Assembly (NCBI RefSeq): GCF_000381985.1 | Contig: NZ_KB907337.1 | Coordinates: 633,697-697,696, forward strand | Origin: Novispirillum itersonii subsp. itersonii ATCC 12639 | Lineage (GTDB): Bacteria; Pseudomonadota; Alphaproteobacteria; Rhodospirillales; Rhodospirillaceae | Length of the DNA: 64,000 nucleotides | Direction: 5' to 3' | Part shown: piece by piece, positions 8,763-17,187 of the stretch | Position numbering within the stretch: the first letter of the stretch is position 1 | How the letters are laid out: the number at the start of each line of letters is the position of its first letter | Notes under the pieces: generated by a model | What the model was told of the DNA's origin: nothing | The model's database searches: none | What the model saw: the letters and a program-made list of their open reading frames with translations, nothing else | Program-made: the position numbers and the translations under genes

Positions 8763-9562
8763 TCAGCACCACCCCCGCCTATCAGCCCCCGCCCTCCGTG
8801 CCGAAGCTCAGCCTGACCAACGTCCATAAGGCGTTTGGGTCAAAGGTGGTCCTCGACGGTATTTCCCTTGATGTCCGGCCCGGCGAAAGCGTGGTGGTGA
8901 TCGGCGGCTCCGGCACCGGTAAATCGGTGCTGCTGAAGTCCGTCCTCGGCCTGATCACCCCTGACAGCGGATCGATCCTGATTGATGGCGAGGAAACCGT
9001 CGGTCTGCGGGGTCGCAAGCGCGATAAAGTCCTGCGGAAATTCGGCATGCTGTTTCAGGGGGCAGCCCTGTTTGACTCCCTGCCGGTGTGGGAGAATGTC
9101 GCCTTCGGCCTGATTCAGGGCGAAGGTATGGCCCGTGGCCCGGCCCGGGACAAAGCGGTCGAAAAGCTGGCGCAGGTGGGCCTTGGCCCGGAAGTGGCCG
9201 ATCTGTTCCCCGCCGAACTGTCGGGCGGGATGCAGAAGCGCGTCGGTCTGGCCCGTGCCATCGCCGATGAGCCGGACATCATCTTTTTTGACGAGCCGAC
9301 CACCGGGCTGGACCCGATCATGGCTGACGTCATCAATGACCTGATCGTCAAGTGCGTGAAGGAACTGGGGGCCACCGCCCTGTCAATCACCCACGATATG
9401 GCCTCGGCGCGCAAGATCGCTGACCGCGTCGCCATGCTGTACAAGGGCCGCCTGATCTGGACCGGCCCGGCAGCGCAGGTGTTTGATTCCGGCAACCCCT
9501 ATGTTGACCAGTTTGTCCATGGCCGGGCCAGCGGCCCGATCACCATGGCGGTCCGCGCCTGA
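8759..9562 (+). CDS. mlaF: MlaF-family ABC transporter ATP-binding protein
   Basis: ATPase partner of the MlaE-type permease. It has Walker A (GGSGTGKS), the ABC signature (LSGGMQKR), Walker B with FFDEPTTGLDP, and the switch His in SITHDMASA. The Met-Gln variant of the signature and the TTGLDP segment are typical of MlaF. At 267 residues it is normal length. The start overlaps mlaE by four bases, giving translational coupling. The next gene encodes a secreted protein 32 bases downstream. Confidence 0.92.
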   Translation: MISTTPAYQPPPSVPKLSLTNVHKAFGSKVVLDGISLDVRPGESVVVIGGSGTGKSVLLKSVLGLITPDSGSILIDGEETVGLRGRKRDKVLRKFGMLFQGAALFDSLPVWENVAFGLIQGEGMARGPARDKAVEKLAQVGLGPEVADLFPAELSGGMQKRVGLARAIADEPDIIFFDEPTTGLDPIMADVINDLIVKCVKELGATALSITHDMASARKIADRVAMLYKGRLIWTGPAAQVFDSGNPYVDQFVHGRASGPITMAVRA

Positions 9563-9594
9563 TTTTTTTTCTTCTCCCCCGGAGCTTCCCCTTG

Positions 9595-10026
9595 ATGCTG
9601 CGCCTGCCCGCCCGCCTGTCCCTTGCCGTCGCCCTGTCGCTGCTGCCGCTGTCGGCGGCGGTCGCGCAGACCGCTGCCACGGTGGAAAGTGTGACCTCCA
9701 CCATCAACAGCACGGCCCAAAAGGTCAATTCTGCCACCCAGACGATCGATCAGGCCACCAAAGCGGCAGACAGCGTGAAAAAAGGTCTGGGGCAGGACAG
9801 CACGCCAACCACGGTCAACGATCTGAAACAGACGGCGAAGACCAAGGCGCTTGACGCCGCAACCAAAGACAGCACCCTGAAAGACGCCGCCGTCAATGCG
9901 GCCCTGAATAAAGGCGGCAAGGCTAAAGACGCGGTCAAAGCCATCCCGGAAAAAGCCCAGAAGTACGGCACCTCTCTGGAGCACCGGATGGATACCAGCA
10001 AAAAAGCGACTGGCAAAAAGAACTGA
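9595..10026 (+). CDS. Small secreted Ala/Lys/Thr-rich protein with an EHR motif
   Basis: Not recognised as a known family. A cleavable signal peptide ends near AAVAQ (residues 1-24), and the rest is highly polar, rich in Ala, Lys, Thr and Asp, and probably helical or disordered. Its C-terminus contains KAIPEKAQKYGTSLEHRMD followed by KKATGKK. The next protein downstream carries a clearly related C-terminal motif, so the two are likely diverged tandem duplicates. The start at ATG 9595 has a GGAG about 10 bases upstream. It follows mlaF by 32 bases, so a role in the cell envelope, perhaps alongside lipid transport, is possible but is inference only. Confidence 0.75.
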   Translation: MLRLPARLSLAVALSLLPLSAAVAQTAATVESVTSTINSTAQKVNSATQTIDQATKAADSVKKGLGQDSTPTTVNDLKQTAKTKALDAATKDSTLKDAAVNAALNKGGKAKDAVKAIPEKAQKYGTSLEHRMDTSKKATGKKN

Positions 10027-10072
10027 GCCGCTGCCGCACCGGCTCTTTTCCGCGTCCTGACCGCTGATCACA

Positions 10073-10104
10073 CGCCCCGCCCTGCTGCGGGGCGTTTGTT
10101 TTTT
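10073..10104 (+). terminator. Rho-independent terminator
   Basis: A perfect 8-bp stem (CGCCCCGC 10073-10080 with GCGGGGCG 10087-10094) is followed by TTTGTTTTTT. It lies about 46 bases after the secreted-protein stop and ends the mlaE-mlaF transcript. Confidence 0.9.
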
Positions 10105-10116
10105 CCCCGTGGGCTG

Positions 10117-10156
10117 CCCCCACGGTACAGACCTGCCCCCCACGGTACAGACCTGC
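10117..10156. repeat. 20-bp direct repeat, two copies
   Basis: Two exact adjacent 20-base copies (10117-10136 and 10137-10156), each containing CACGGTACAGACCTGC, lie directly after the terminator. The rest of the 10105-10365 gap shows no gene; it should contain the promoter of the next small secreted protein. Confidence 0.85.
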
Positions 10157-10365
10157 CATAGTGTGCAGAGATTACGGCAAACATCGCCTTAGGCCTGACA
10201 CAGTACCGGGGCTTAATACATCTCAGGGAACGACGGCAGCCTCCTCGCTGAAGTCTCCCGGAACAACCGCCCCGATCCGGGGCACCCGGGGCAGCGGATC
10301 CCGGCCACAGGCCACCCCGCGCCCCCTGACACTGCCGGAGTTTACGGTCATGTCCCTTAACCCGC

Positions 10366-10737
10366 ATGCTGACCCGCACCGCCCTTGCCACCGCTGTTGT
10401 CTCTGTCATGGCCGGTGCGGCGATGGCACAGGTTCCCCCGGCGGCTGTCCCGGCGGCCCCGGCCGCAGCGGCAACCACGGCAGCAGGCGCAGCCGCTGAC
10501 GCCGTCCAGAAGACCGTGCAGGATGCGGCCCAGACCGGCCAGACCAAGGCCGATCAGAAAGCCAGCGATACTGCGGCCAAAGCTCAGGGCCATCAGACGG
10601 ACCTGAAGGGCACCGCGAAAGATGCCAAGGCGATGCCGGACACGGCGCAGAAGGCAGGTAAATCGGCGGAACACCGGGTGGATGACGCCAAGAAAAAGCA
10701 CGGTCAGGAGATCACCAAGACCGCCCCGGCGCAGTAA
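10366..10737 (+). CDS. Small secreted Ala-rich protein, paralogue of the 9595 gene
   Basis: Not a recognised family. A signal peptide (MLTRTALATAVVSVMAGAAMAQ) is followed by an Ala/Pro linker and a Lys/Asp/Gln-rich region. The C-terminal segment KAMPDTAQKAGKSAEHRVD then KKKHGQ matches the 9595 protein (KAIP..AQK.G.S.EHR.D..KK..G), so the pair share one motif despite otherwise different sequence. The best ribosome site (GGAG at 10337-10340) is 25 bases from this ATG and is better placed for an out-of-frame ATG at 10350, so the true start or frame deserves care. A strong terminator follows. Confidence 0.7.
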   Translation: MLTRTALATAVVSVMAGAAMAQVPPAAVPAAPAAAATTAAGAAADAVQKTVQDAAQTGQTKADQKASDTAAKAQGHQTDLKGTAKDAKAMPDTAQKAGKSAEHRVDDAKKKHGQEITKTAPAQ

Positions 10738-10779
10738 CCCCTTGCCCGCATCACAGCCCACACCCACACCAGAAACAGG

Positions 10780-10813
10780 CCGTGCCCGCAGACCAGCGGG
10801 CACGGTCTTTTCC
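10780..10813 (+). terminator. Rho-independent terminator
   Basis: A perfect 10-bp stem (CCGTGCCCGC 10780-10789 with GCGGGCACGG 10796-10805) is followed by TCTTTTCC, 43 bases after the stop of the second small secreted protein. Confidence 0.85.
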
Positions 10814-10844
10814 GTTCAGGGATTGTGTCTCTGACACACCCGGC

Positions 10845-10879
10845 GCAAAACAAAAGGCAGAACCATCCGGCTCTGCCTT
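10845..10879 (-). terminator. Rho-independent terminator of the CHAP gene
   Basis: A perfect 8-bp stem (AAGGCAGA 10854-10861 with TCTGCCTT 10872-10879). Read on the minus strand it is followed by TTGTTTTG, so it terminates the CHAP-domain gene, whose stop is 40 bases away. Confidence 0.8.
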
Positions 10880-10918
10880 CACTGTTTCAGACCTGTCGGG
10901 AGGAGAGAGCCGTCCGCC

Positions 10919-11572
10919 TTAGCGGGCGTTGATACGGCTCAGCTTCTTGTCGGTCAGGCTTTTTTCCGACAGCTTGGTCTTGGCACCGGCCTTGGGGCCT
11001 TTGCGCGGGGCTTCTTCTTCCACCGCAGCCGCACCGGTCGAAGCGCGGTACAGCTTGGCATCCGGCTGAACCTTCGGGGCGTCACCGCCACCGGAGTAAA
11101 TGAAGCCATAGGTTTCGTAGGTGGTGTTGCCGTAATCAGACACCGGGCCATACCACACGCGGGTCTTGCTCCAGTCGTTTTTCGGCGAGACGTCGATCAC
11201 CCCGACCTTCTGCTCCACCTTGCCGTCACGGCTCCAGTTCGCATGGTCAATGATGATCTTGCGGCTGCTGACAACCTCACGCACCACGGCAACGTGGCCA
11301 CGGCTCATCTGACGGGTTTTCTTGAAGACGAGGACCGAACCGGCCTTCGGCGACTGCCCCTTGGAATACACGCCGCTGGCGTTATCCCACCAGCGCCAGG
11401 CATCCCCGCGCAGATCAACGGTGGAGATCGAGCGGGCATACGGTACGCAGCTCCACCCTGCCGCTGCTTCCGCCGTGCCTGAAGACACAACCGAAAGGCC
11501 ACAGGACAGGCCAGCAATCACAACCAAGGCCCGGAGGCCACGGGTCAGAAAACGGCTGGTCATCAGAGTCAT
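10919..11572 (-). CDS. Secreted CHAP-domain amidase/peptidase
   Basis: Probable peptidoglycan-cleaving cysteine amidase or endopeptidase, exported to the periplasm or outside. A signal peptide (residues 1 to about 37, ending AEAAAG) leads directly into a CHAP domain: catalytic Cys42 in WSCVPYARS, the conserved RGDAWRWW segment, His93 in SRGHVAVV, and a third polar site in IDHANW (His110/Asn112). The C-terminal 60 residues are Lys/Ala-rich and look unstructured. The gene stands alone with its own terminator. The exact bond cut cannot be told from the sequence. Confidence 0.88.
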   Translation of the reverse strand: MTLMTSRFLTRGLRALVVIAGLSCGLSVVSSGTAEAAAGWSCVPYARSISTVDLRGDAWRWWDNASGVYSKGQSPKAGSVLVFKKTRQMSRGHVAVVREVVSSRKIIIDHANWSRDGKVEQKVGVIDVSPKNDWSKTRVWYGPVSDYGNTTYETYGFIYSGGGDAPKVQPDAKLYRASTGAAAVEEEAPRKGPKAGAKTKLSEKSLTDKKLSRINAR

Positions 11573-11667
11573 GCGAAGTTTCCCCTATGCGCCAACTTCT
11601 AAGGTCGCAACAAGGTAATGCAAGGTGCAGGGGGATTTCAACCCGGAAATCCCCCAATTTTGACGAA

Positions 11668-12234
11668 TTACAACCCGCCGGAGCATTTTTCGACCATGCC
11701 ACTCAGGCCATCCATCGCCCCGGGCACCAGTTCCAGCGCCAGAAACCGGGCCAGATCAACCGGCCCGGGCAATGCCAGCGGCACCGCAAGGTCACGCCGG
11801 AAGCCGAAGCGGCTGTAATAGGGCTCATCCCCCACCAGAATCACGATGCGGTGCCCCAGCTCTCTGGCCCGTTCCAGCCCGGCCCACATCAGGCGGGTGC
11901 CGACCCCGGTCTTGCGCAGCCCGCCGACCACCGTCAGCGGCCCCAGCAGCAGCGCCGGTGTCCCGCCGATCTGCACCGGCCAGAACCGCAGGGTCCCCCG
12001 GAATTCGCCGGTCTCATCCTCGGCAACCAGCGCCAGCTCCGGCAGGTGCGAGACCCCGTCACGGAAGCGGTAGACGGTTTTTTTCTGCCGGTCAGGGCCA
12101 AAGGCCTCATCATTCAGGGCTTCAATGATCGCGGCGTGACGCGGCTCCTCCGGCAGGATCACCAGCCCCGGCGGCGGGGTGATGGCGGGGGTCTGGTCAG
12201 ACGGCGGATTGGAAGAAATGGTAAAGGTCGTCAT
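11668..12234 (-). CDS. GNAT-family N-acetyltransferase (YhbS-like)
   Basis: A 188-residue acetyl-CoA-dependent acyltransferase of the YhbS type. It has the hydrophobic strand LALVAEDETGEFRGTLRF, the LGPLTVVGGLRKTGVGTRLM segment that corresponds to the acetyl-CoA binding loop (Q/RxxGxG/A; here RKTGVG), and the typical late motif ILVGDEPYYSRFGFRR. The substrate is unknown. It is on the same strand as, and 120 bases downstream of, the cyclotransferase-like gene. Confidence 0.88.
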   Translation of the reverse strand: MTTFTISSNPPSDQTPAITPPPGLVILPEEPRHAAIIEALNDEAFGPDRQKKTVYRFRDGVSHLPELALVAEDETGEFRGTLRFWPVQIGGTPALLLGPLTVVGGLRKTGVGTRLMWAGLERARELGHRIVILVGDEPYYSRFGFRRDLAVPLALPGPVDLARFLALELVPGAMDGLSGMVEKCSGGL

Positions 12235-12354
12235 CGGTCTCTCATCGGTCCCGGAACAGGGCGGGACAGCAGGGCCGGGCCCGGCGGGGCACAGAAGGGC
12301 CGGGGGCAGCGGGCGGGCGGCGGCGGGCGGCGGGCAGGATGGCAGCGGCCAGCC

Positions 12355-13065
12355 TTACCGGGCGGAAAGAAACACCGCGTCTTCTTCAGCCAGAAGATCG
12401 CGGCAGCGCGCTTCGATGGCTGCCCACACCGGGCCTTCCATGTCTTCCTTTGGCGTGACGCCGTAGTGCTGCATCAGGGCGTCGGTCAACAGCAGGGCAT
12501 ACCGCTTCTGGGTCTGCTGCCAGTGACCGATGTCCCACGCCACACCACTGTCGGAAAACAGGCCGGTGGACAGAAACACCTGCGCGCCGGTTCGTCGTCG
12601 CGCCTCCGCCCGGCCTTCGCCGGGGCAGGCCCCGGGCCCGGCCTCCGTCTCTGGGGTTTCAGTCTGTCCGGCGGTCAGCGGAATTTCGACCGTCAGGGGC
12701 CGCAGCACATAGCCCGCCCCTTCATAATATTCAATCCGGTCCAGATCCCCGGCAGTCAGGCCCAGCAGCAGGCGCCCTTCCACCGGCGGATGGGCAATGG
12801 CCTCATCGGCGGCGACCGTGTGGGTATCGGGGACCAAAATCGGGAACACGTCTTCCCGCGCGCACTGCCGCCGGTATCCCGACAGCCACGCCGGGCACCG
12901 CACCACGGCCGCCGCCCGCCGCCGCCCCAGCACCCGCGCCAGAATGTCAGCATCCATCAGGCTGCCGAACACAAACAGCGGCAGCGTCACCGGTGCGGTG
13001 GCGTCATCGTTGGCGGCGTGGAGAGCTGCGGTCGAAAGGGGGTCCGGCGGAAGGAGCGTCGGCAT
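12355..13065 (-). CDS. Gamma-glutamylcyclotransferase/AIG2-like protein
   Basis: The fold is suggested by LFVFGSLMDADIL near the N-terminus, matching the YG(S/T)L nucleotide-like loop of gamma-glutamylcyclotransferases, and by LSGYRRQ and EGRLLLGLTAGDLDRIEYYEGAGYV, which contain the DL..ID.YEG..Y pattern with the catalytic-type Glu. The C-terminal half (to about 236 residues) is an extension rich in Gly/Glu and then helical. The ATG at 13065 is chosen because the 78 residues upstream in the same frame look non-coding (Cys/Pro/Arg-rich). Substrate unknown; it may act on gamma-glutamyl amines or be a repair enzyme. Confidence 0.8.
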   Translation of the reverse strand: MPTLLPPDPLSTAALHAANDDATAPVTLPLFVFGSLMDADILARVLGRRRAAAVVRCPAWLSGYRRQCAREDVFPILVPDTHTVAADEAIAHPPVEGRLLLGLTAGDLDRIEYYEGAGYVLRPLTVEIPLTAGQTETPETEAGPGACPGEGRAEARRRTGAQVFLSTGLFSDSGVAWDIGHWQQTQKRYALLLTDALMQHYGVTPKEDMEGPVWAAIEARCRDLLAEEDAVFLSAR

Positions 13066-13491
13066 CAGCCCGGTTTTTCCTGCTGCTGCGCACCGGCTGT
13101 CTGCCTGTGCGGATGTTCGTGTCTCGGCATCATGGCCCCGTCCGCATCGCGGGACAGGGAAGCAGGCGGGCACACCCCCCTGTGTCAGCGGAACAGGAAG
13201 CGTCGTCGCAGGGACCGGAGCGCACGGCGGGAAGAAGTGGCGACTGACATAGCGTGCCCTCCTTTTCTCCCACGCACCCGGGCCGGGTGAGTCCGGCACC
13301 CGGTAAGATCCGGGGCGGGACTGTCTGAAACATCTTCATATGGCATAAGGCCTTTGCCCGGCCACAGGCAAGACAAAAAGTCTGCGCACCGGCAAAAAAC
13401 CCGCCGGGCCGCCCTTCCCGCCTGCCTGCCCTCGACAAACGGGGCGGAAAACGGTATACCCGTACAGTCCAAGGGGAGTTTTAAAGTCCGT
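13066..13491. other. Intergenic region, no convincing gene
   Basis: This 426-base stretch separates the minus-strand cyclotransferase-like gene from the plus-strand DUF2946 gene. Its open frames have a composition typical of random GC-rich DNA (Arg/Pro/Ala/Cys) and no ribosome sites. It should hold two divergent promoters; none could be assigned with confidence. Confidence 0.5.
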
Positions 13492-13890
13492 ATGACTGCC
13501 ACCCGCCATCATCCGGTGTCAAACCGACGGGCCGCGCTGTTTGCGCTGGCCCTGCTGGCGGCGTTCGTGCGGGTTGTGTTTGCGCCCGGCTACATGCCGC
13601 AGACGGCCCCCGACGGTTCCCCGCTGTCGCTGGTCATCTGTACTCCTGGCGGTGTCACGTCGCTGGCGCACCCCGGCATGGATGGCACGTCATCCTCCAT
13701 TGATCCCCCTTGTGCCTTTGCGGCGGTCAACACCCTGTCCGCCGCGCCGGATATCCTTTCCGCTCCCCTGCCCCGGCTCCTTCCCCGGGCTGCTGACAGG
13801 GCGCTCCCTCCCCTCCAGGATGTGGCGGAGATGGCATCCCCGCTGCCGCTGGGGGCGCGGGCACCGCCCCGCCTTATGCATTATTCTTAA
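13492..13890 (+). CDS. DUF2946-family small membrane/secreted protein
   Basis: A 132-residue protein with an N-terminal hydrophobic segment (AALFALALLAAFVRVV) followed by FAPGYMPQ, LVICTPGG and DPPCAFA, a pattern matching the DUF2946 family of alphaproteobacterial envelope proteins, often found beside copper or TonB-dependent uptake genes. No such partner is adjacent here. The ATG at 13492 is preceded by AAGGGGAG at a distance of about 13 bases. A terminator follows immediately. The function is unknown. Confidence 0.72.
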   Translation: MTATRHHPVSNRRAALFALALLAAFVRVVFAPGYMPQTAPDGSPLSLVICTPGGVTSLAHPGMDGTSSSIDPPCAFAAVNTLSAAPDILSAPLPRLLPRAADRALPPLQDVAEMASPLPLGARAPPRLMHYS

Positions 13891-13904
13891 TATTTCACTC
13901 CAGA

Positions 13905-13927
13905 CCTGCCGGGCGGCGGGTTTTTTT
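13905..13927 (+). terminator. Rho-independent terminator
   Basis: A 6-bp stem with one G-U pair (CCTGCC 13905-13910 with GGCGGG 13915-13920, loop GGGC) is followed by seven T's, 14 bases after the DUF2946 stop. Confidence 0.85.
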
Positions 13928-14343
13928 ATGCCCTCACGCCGTCCCCTGCGGCAGGGGCAGGGCAGCAATGCAGGAAAAGCGGCAGCCGGGCCGCGCCGGT
14001 AACTGGACAGGGGTAGGGGGACACCCTAATATCCACACCCGCAGTCAGCCCTTGTTCAGGAAGCTGCCGTTACGAAAGATCCCGCTGCGGCGGGAGCATG
14101 GCAACGGCCCCGCCCCGGAGTATGATGGCTGGTCTGCCGTCGGCACCGGGAAACTGCCGTCTCCGGCCCCGTCACAGCCTGTCATCCCTGCCCCGCCCGC
14201 AGAACCGGCCCGCAAGACCGGGCCATCTGAAGGGCAACGGAAAGGGATTGCCCGGCACCACTTACCCCCCGGCATCTGGCCGGGGCGGAAAATGCCATAG
14301 GATCAGGCCGCAGAAGGCCACGCTTACCGGAGGGTATACAGGC
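13928..14343. other. Intergenic region upstream of hemA
   Basis: No convincing gene. These 416 bases lead into hemA and should contain its promoter. The ribosome site GGAGGG (14329-14334) sits 9 bases before the hemA ATG. No FNR- or Irr-type operator was recognised. Confidence 0.5.
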
Positions 14344-15567
14344 ATGAACTACGATCAGTTCTTCCAATCGAGTCTGGACGAATTGCACACCGGCGGCAAT
14401 TACCGGGTTTTTGCCGATCTGGAACGCTATGTCGACTCCTTCCCCCGGGCCCGCAATCACCGGGACGGCAAGGTCCACGACATCACCATCTGGTGCAGCA
14501 ACGACTATCTCGGCATGGGGGTGTCTGACACCGTCATCTCGTCGATGAAGGAAGCGATTGACCGTTGCGGCGGCGGCGCGGGCGGCACCCGCAATATCTC
14601 CGGCACCAACCATTACCATGTGCTGCTGGAGCAGGAACTGGCCTCGTGGCACAACAAAGATGCCGCCCTGCTGTTTTCCTCCGGCTATGTCGCCAACATG
14701 ACCGCACTGATGACGCTGGGTGCCAAAGTACCGGGGATGGTGCTGTTTTCCGACGCGCTCAACCACAACTCGATGATCGAGGGCATCCGCCATTCCCGCG
14801 CCCCGCGCCATGTGTGGAAGCATAACGATTACGACGACCTGCACCGCCAGCTGTCACAGTATGACCGCGAAACCCCCAAGCTGGTGATCTTCGAGAGTGT
14901 CTATTCCATGGATGGCGACATCGCCCCGCTGGAAAAGATCATCGAAGTGGCCGAACACCACAACGCCATGACCTATCTGGATGAAGTGCATGCCGTCGGC
15001 ATGTACGGCGAAAGCGGGTCCGGCGTTGCCGAACGTGACGGCGTCGCTGACCGGGTTGATATCATTCAGGGCACCATGGGCAAGGCCATCGGCGTGGTCG
15101 GCGGGTACATTGCCGCCAAACATTCGGTGGTCGATTTCATCCGCAGCTTCGGGGCCGGGTTCATCTTCACCACCTCGATGCCGCCGACCGTTGCCGCCGG
15201 GGCCTGTGCCTCGGTCCGCTATCTGCGTCAGCATAACGACCTGCGGATCCGCCATCAGGAGCGTGCCGCCACCCTGAAAGCACGGATGAAGGCACTGGGT
15301 CTGCCCGCCATGCCGTCGGTCAGCCATATCGTTCCGCTGCTGGTCGGCGATGCTGCCCTGTGCAAACAGGCCAGCGACCTGCTGCTGGAAAAGCACGATA
15401 TCTATGTACAGCCGATCAACTACCCCACCGTGCCGAAGGGGACGGAGCGCCTGCGCTTTACCGCCACCCCGCTGCACACCGACGCCGATATCGACCACCT
15501 GTGTACCGCGCTGGTCGATGTGTGGGCGACGCTGGGCCTGAAGCGGGACGTACTGGCCGCTGAGTAA
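14344..15567 (+). CDS. hemA: 5-aminolevulinate synthase
   Basis: PLP enzyme that condenses glycine with succinyl-CoA to 5-aminolevulinate, the first step of heme (Shemin pathway) synthesis, typical of alphaproteobacteria. The 407 residues start MNYDQFFQSSLDELH. They contain WCSNDYLGMG, GAGGTRNISGTNHYH, TYLDEVHAVGMYG and the PLP lysine in GTMGKAIGVVGGY (Lys247). The late motifs SHIVPLLVGD and QPINYPTVP distinguish ALAS from the related BioF and Kbl. A strong ribosome site supports the start at 14344. A bidirectional terminator follows. Confidence 0.97.
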   Translation: MNYDQFFQSSLDELHTGGNYRVFADLERYVDSFPRARNHRDGKVHDITIWCSNDYLGMGVSDTVISSMKEAIDRCGGGAGGTRNISGTNHYHVLLEQELASWHNKDAALLFSSGYVANMTALMTLGAKVPGMVLFSDALNHNSMIEGIRHSRAPRHVWKHNDYDDLHRQLSQYDRETPKLVIFESVYSMDGDIAPLEKIIEVAEHHNAMTYLDEVHAVGMYGESGSGVAERDGVADRVDIIQGTMGKAIGVVGGYIAAKHSVVDFIRSFGAGFIFTTSMPPTVAAGACASVRYLRQHNDLRIRHQERAATLKARMKALGLPAMPSVSHIVPLLVGDAALCKQASDLLLEKHDIYVQPINYPTVPKGTERLRFTATPLHTDADIDHLCTALVDVWATLGLKRDVLAAE

Positions 15568-15613
15568 GCCGCCGATTTTCCTGTTAAACCGGATCAGGGT
15601 TAAACCGGATCAG

Positions 15614-15650
15614 AAAAGGCCGGTTCCCGTCACGGCGGGACCGGCCTTTT
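15614..15650. terminator. Bidirectional rho-independent terminator
   Basis: A long stem (AAAAGGCCGGT pairing with ACCGGCCTTTT, plus an inner CCCG/CGGG after a one-base bulge) lies between the convergent hemA and hxlR-type genes. The A and T tracts serve both strands. A 14-bp direct repeat, TTAAACCGGATCAG, precedes it. Confidence 0.88.
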
Positions 15651-15669
15651 GTCTGGGCATCAGCCGCCG

Positions 15670-16044
15670 TCAGGCCACATCGCAGGCTTCCGGCGGCTGC
15701 ATCTGCGGGAACAGGTCGGCATTGGCATCGCCCCACTGCTTCAGGGCCATCAGCACCGGCTGAAGGCTGCGCCCCCGCTCCGTCAGCGCATAATCGACCC
15801 GGGGCGGAACCTGCGGAAACACGGTGCGGGAGATCAGGCCGTCGGCCTCCATCTCCCGCAGCTGATGGGTCAGCATGCGTTGGGTGACACTGGGCAGTTT
15901 GCGGCGGATTTCGTTAAAGCGCAGGGTCCCGTCCAGCAGATGGAACAGGATCACCCCTTTCCATTTGCCGTCAATCAGGGTCAGCGTCGCCTCCACGGCG
16001 CAGCCGGGGCTGCAGTCAAGGCGGTCATGGCGGGTGCGGCCCAT
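15670..16044 (-). CDS. HxlR-family transcriptional regulator
   Basis: A 124-residue winged-helix regulator. The family features are the Cys near the N-terminus (DCSPGCAVEATLTLIDGKWK), LLDGTLRFNEIRRKLP, VTQRMLTHQLREMEADGLI and YALTERGRSLQPVL. HxlR-type regulators such as YodB/QorR sense quinones, aldehydes or disulfide stress through this Cys. It is divergent from a quinone-reductase-like gene and a quinol-monooxygenase-like gene, the likely targets. An inverted repeat immediately upstream of its own start suggests autoregulation. Confidence 0.9.
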   Translation of the reverse strand: MGRTRHDRLDCSPGCAVEATLTLIDGKWKGVILFHLLDGTLRFNEIRRKLPSVTQRMLTHQLREMEADGLISRTVFPQVPPRVDYALTERGRSLQPVLMALKQWGDANADLFPQMQPPEACDVA

Positions 16045-16047
16045 CTG

Positions 16048-16069
16048 ATAGTATCCTTTTTGACACTAT
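16048..16069. promoter_or_regulatory. Probable HxlR-type operator
   Basis: An imperfect inverted repeat with arms ATAGTATC (16048-16055) and GACACTAT (16062-16069), seven of eight positions symmetric, separated by six bases. It covers the ribosome-binding region of the hxlR-type gene and lies about 100 bases before the divergent reductase gene. The shape and position fit an HxlR-dimer site; direct proof is lacking. Confidence 0.55.
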
Positions 16070-16171
16070 AGGCGATAAATGTGCGTACTTTTCAGATGTG
16101 ATGATAACGCGCATCTTGGTGGCACGCAATCCGCCCCGGACTGAGCCGGGGCCGCCACAGGAGAAACCGCC

Positions 16172-17185
16172 ATGCGCGCCATTGCCTATCAGACCGCCCA
16201 CGCCATCACCGACACCACCGGCCTGACCGATGTTGACCTGCCCGCCCCCACTGCCACCGGCCATGACCTTGTGGTGCGGGTGAAGGCGGTCTCGGTCAAC
16301 CCGGTGGATACCAAGGTCCGCCGCTCTGCCTCTGCCGATGCCGGGGGCTGGAAAGTGCTGGGCTGGGACGCCGCCGGAGTGGTGGAAGCCGTGGGGCCGG
16401 ATGTCACCCGCTTCCAGCCCGGTGATGAAGTGTTCTATGCCGGGGCCATCAACCGCCCCGGCACCAATGCCGAACTGCATGCCGTCGATGAACGCCTTGT
16501 CGGCCATAAGCCGAAGAGCCTTGACTTCACCGCCGCCGCTGCCCTGCCCCTGACGGCGATCACCGCGTGGGAAATGCTGTTTGACCGGCTGGATGTCGCC
16601 CGCCCGGTGCCGGGGGCGGCCAACGCCATTCTGATCATCGGCGGGGCCGGGGGGGTCGGCTCGGTCGCCATTCAGCTGGCCCGCGCCCTGACCGACCTGA
16701 CCGTGATCGCCACCGCCTCGCGCCCGGAAACACAGGCGTGGGTGAAGGATCTTGGCGCCCATCATGTGCTGGATCACAGCCAGCCGCTGGCCCCGCAGGT
16801 GGCGGCGCTGGGGCTGGGGCAGCCCGGCTTTGTGTTTTCCACCACCAACACCGATGACCACTTCGACCAGATTGTCGAGCTGATCGCCCCGCAGGGCCGT
16901 TTTGGCCTGATCGACGACCCGGCGGTGCTGAATGCCCTGCCGCTGAAGCGCAAAAGCATCTCGCTGCACTGGGAACTGATGTTCACCCGCAGCCTGTTCA
17001 GCACCCCGGATATGGTGCGTCAGCACGACCTGCTGGAAGACGTCAGCCGTCTGGTCGACAGCGGCGCGGTGCGCACCACCCTGAGCGACTCTTTCGGCAC
17101 CATCACCGCCGAAAACCTGAAGCGGGCCCATGCCCTTCTGGAATCCGGCAAAGCCAAGGGCAAAATCGTGCTGACGGGGTTTTGA
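16172..17185 (+). CDS. Zinc-type alcohol dehydrogenase-like / quinone oxidoreductase (MDR family)
   Basis: A 337-residue medium-chain reductase. The GroES-like N-terminal domain (VRVKAVSVNPVDTKVR, GWDAAGVVEAVG) is followed by a Rossmann domain with GGAGGVGSVAIQLARAL. It lacks the structural-zinc Cys cluster and resembles the ZADH/NADPH:quinone reductase branch, which reduces quinones or enals with NADPH. It is divergent from the HxlR regulator and two bases upstream of a YgiN-like gene, so the three form a probable quinone/electrophile response module. The true substrate is unproven. Confidence 0.87.
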   Translation: MRAIAYQTAHAITDTTGLTDVDLPAPTATGHDLVVRVKAVSVNPVDTKVRRSASADAGGWKVLGWDAAGVVEAVGPDVTRFQPGDEVFYAGAINRPGTNAELHAVDERLVGHKPKSLDFTAAAALPLTAITAWEMLFDRLDVARPVPGAANAILIIGGAGGVGSVAIQLARALTDLTVIATASRPETQAWVKDLGAHHVLDHSQPLAPQVAALGLGQPGFVFSTTNTDDHFDQIVELIAPQGRFGLIDDPAVLNALPLKRKSISLHWELMFTRSLFSTPDMVRQHDLLEDVSRLVDSGAVRTTLSDSFGTITAENLKRAHALLESGKAKGKIVLTGF

Positions 17186-17187
17186 TC

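Noticed and set aside
13066-13299. N-terminal extension of the cyclotransferase-like protein
   Set aside because: The 78 extra residues are Cys/Pro/Arg-rich and unlike the family; the ATG at 13065 places the conserved FVFGSL motif at the normal distance.
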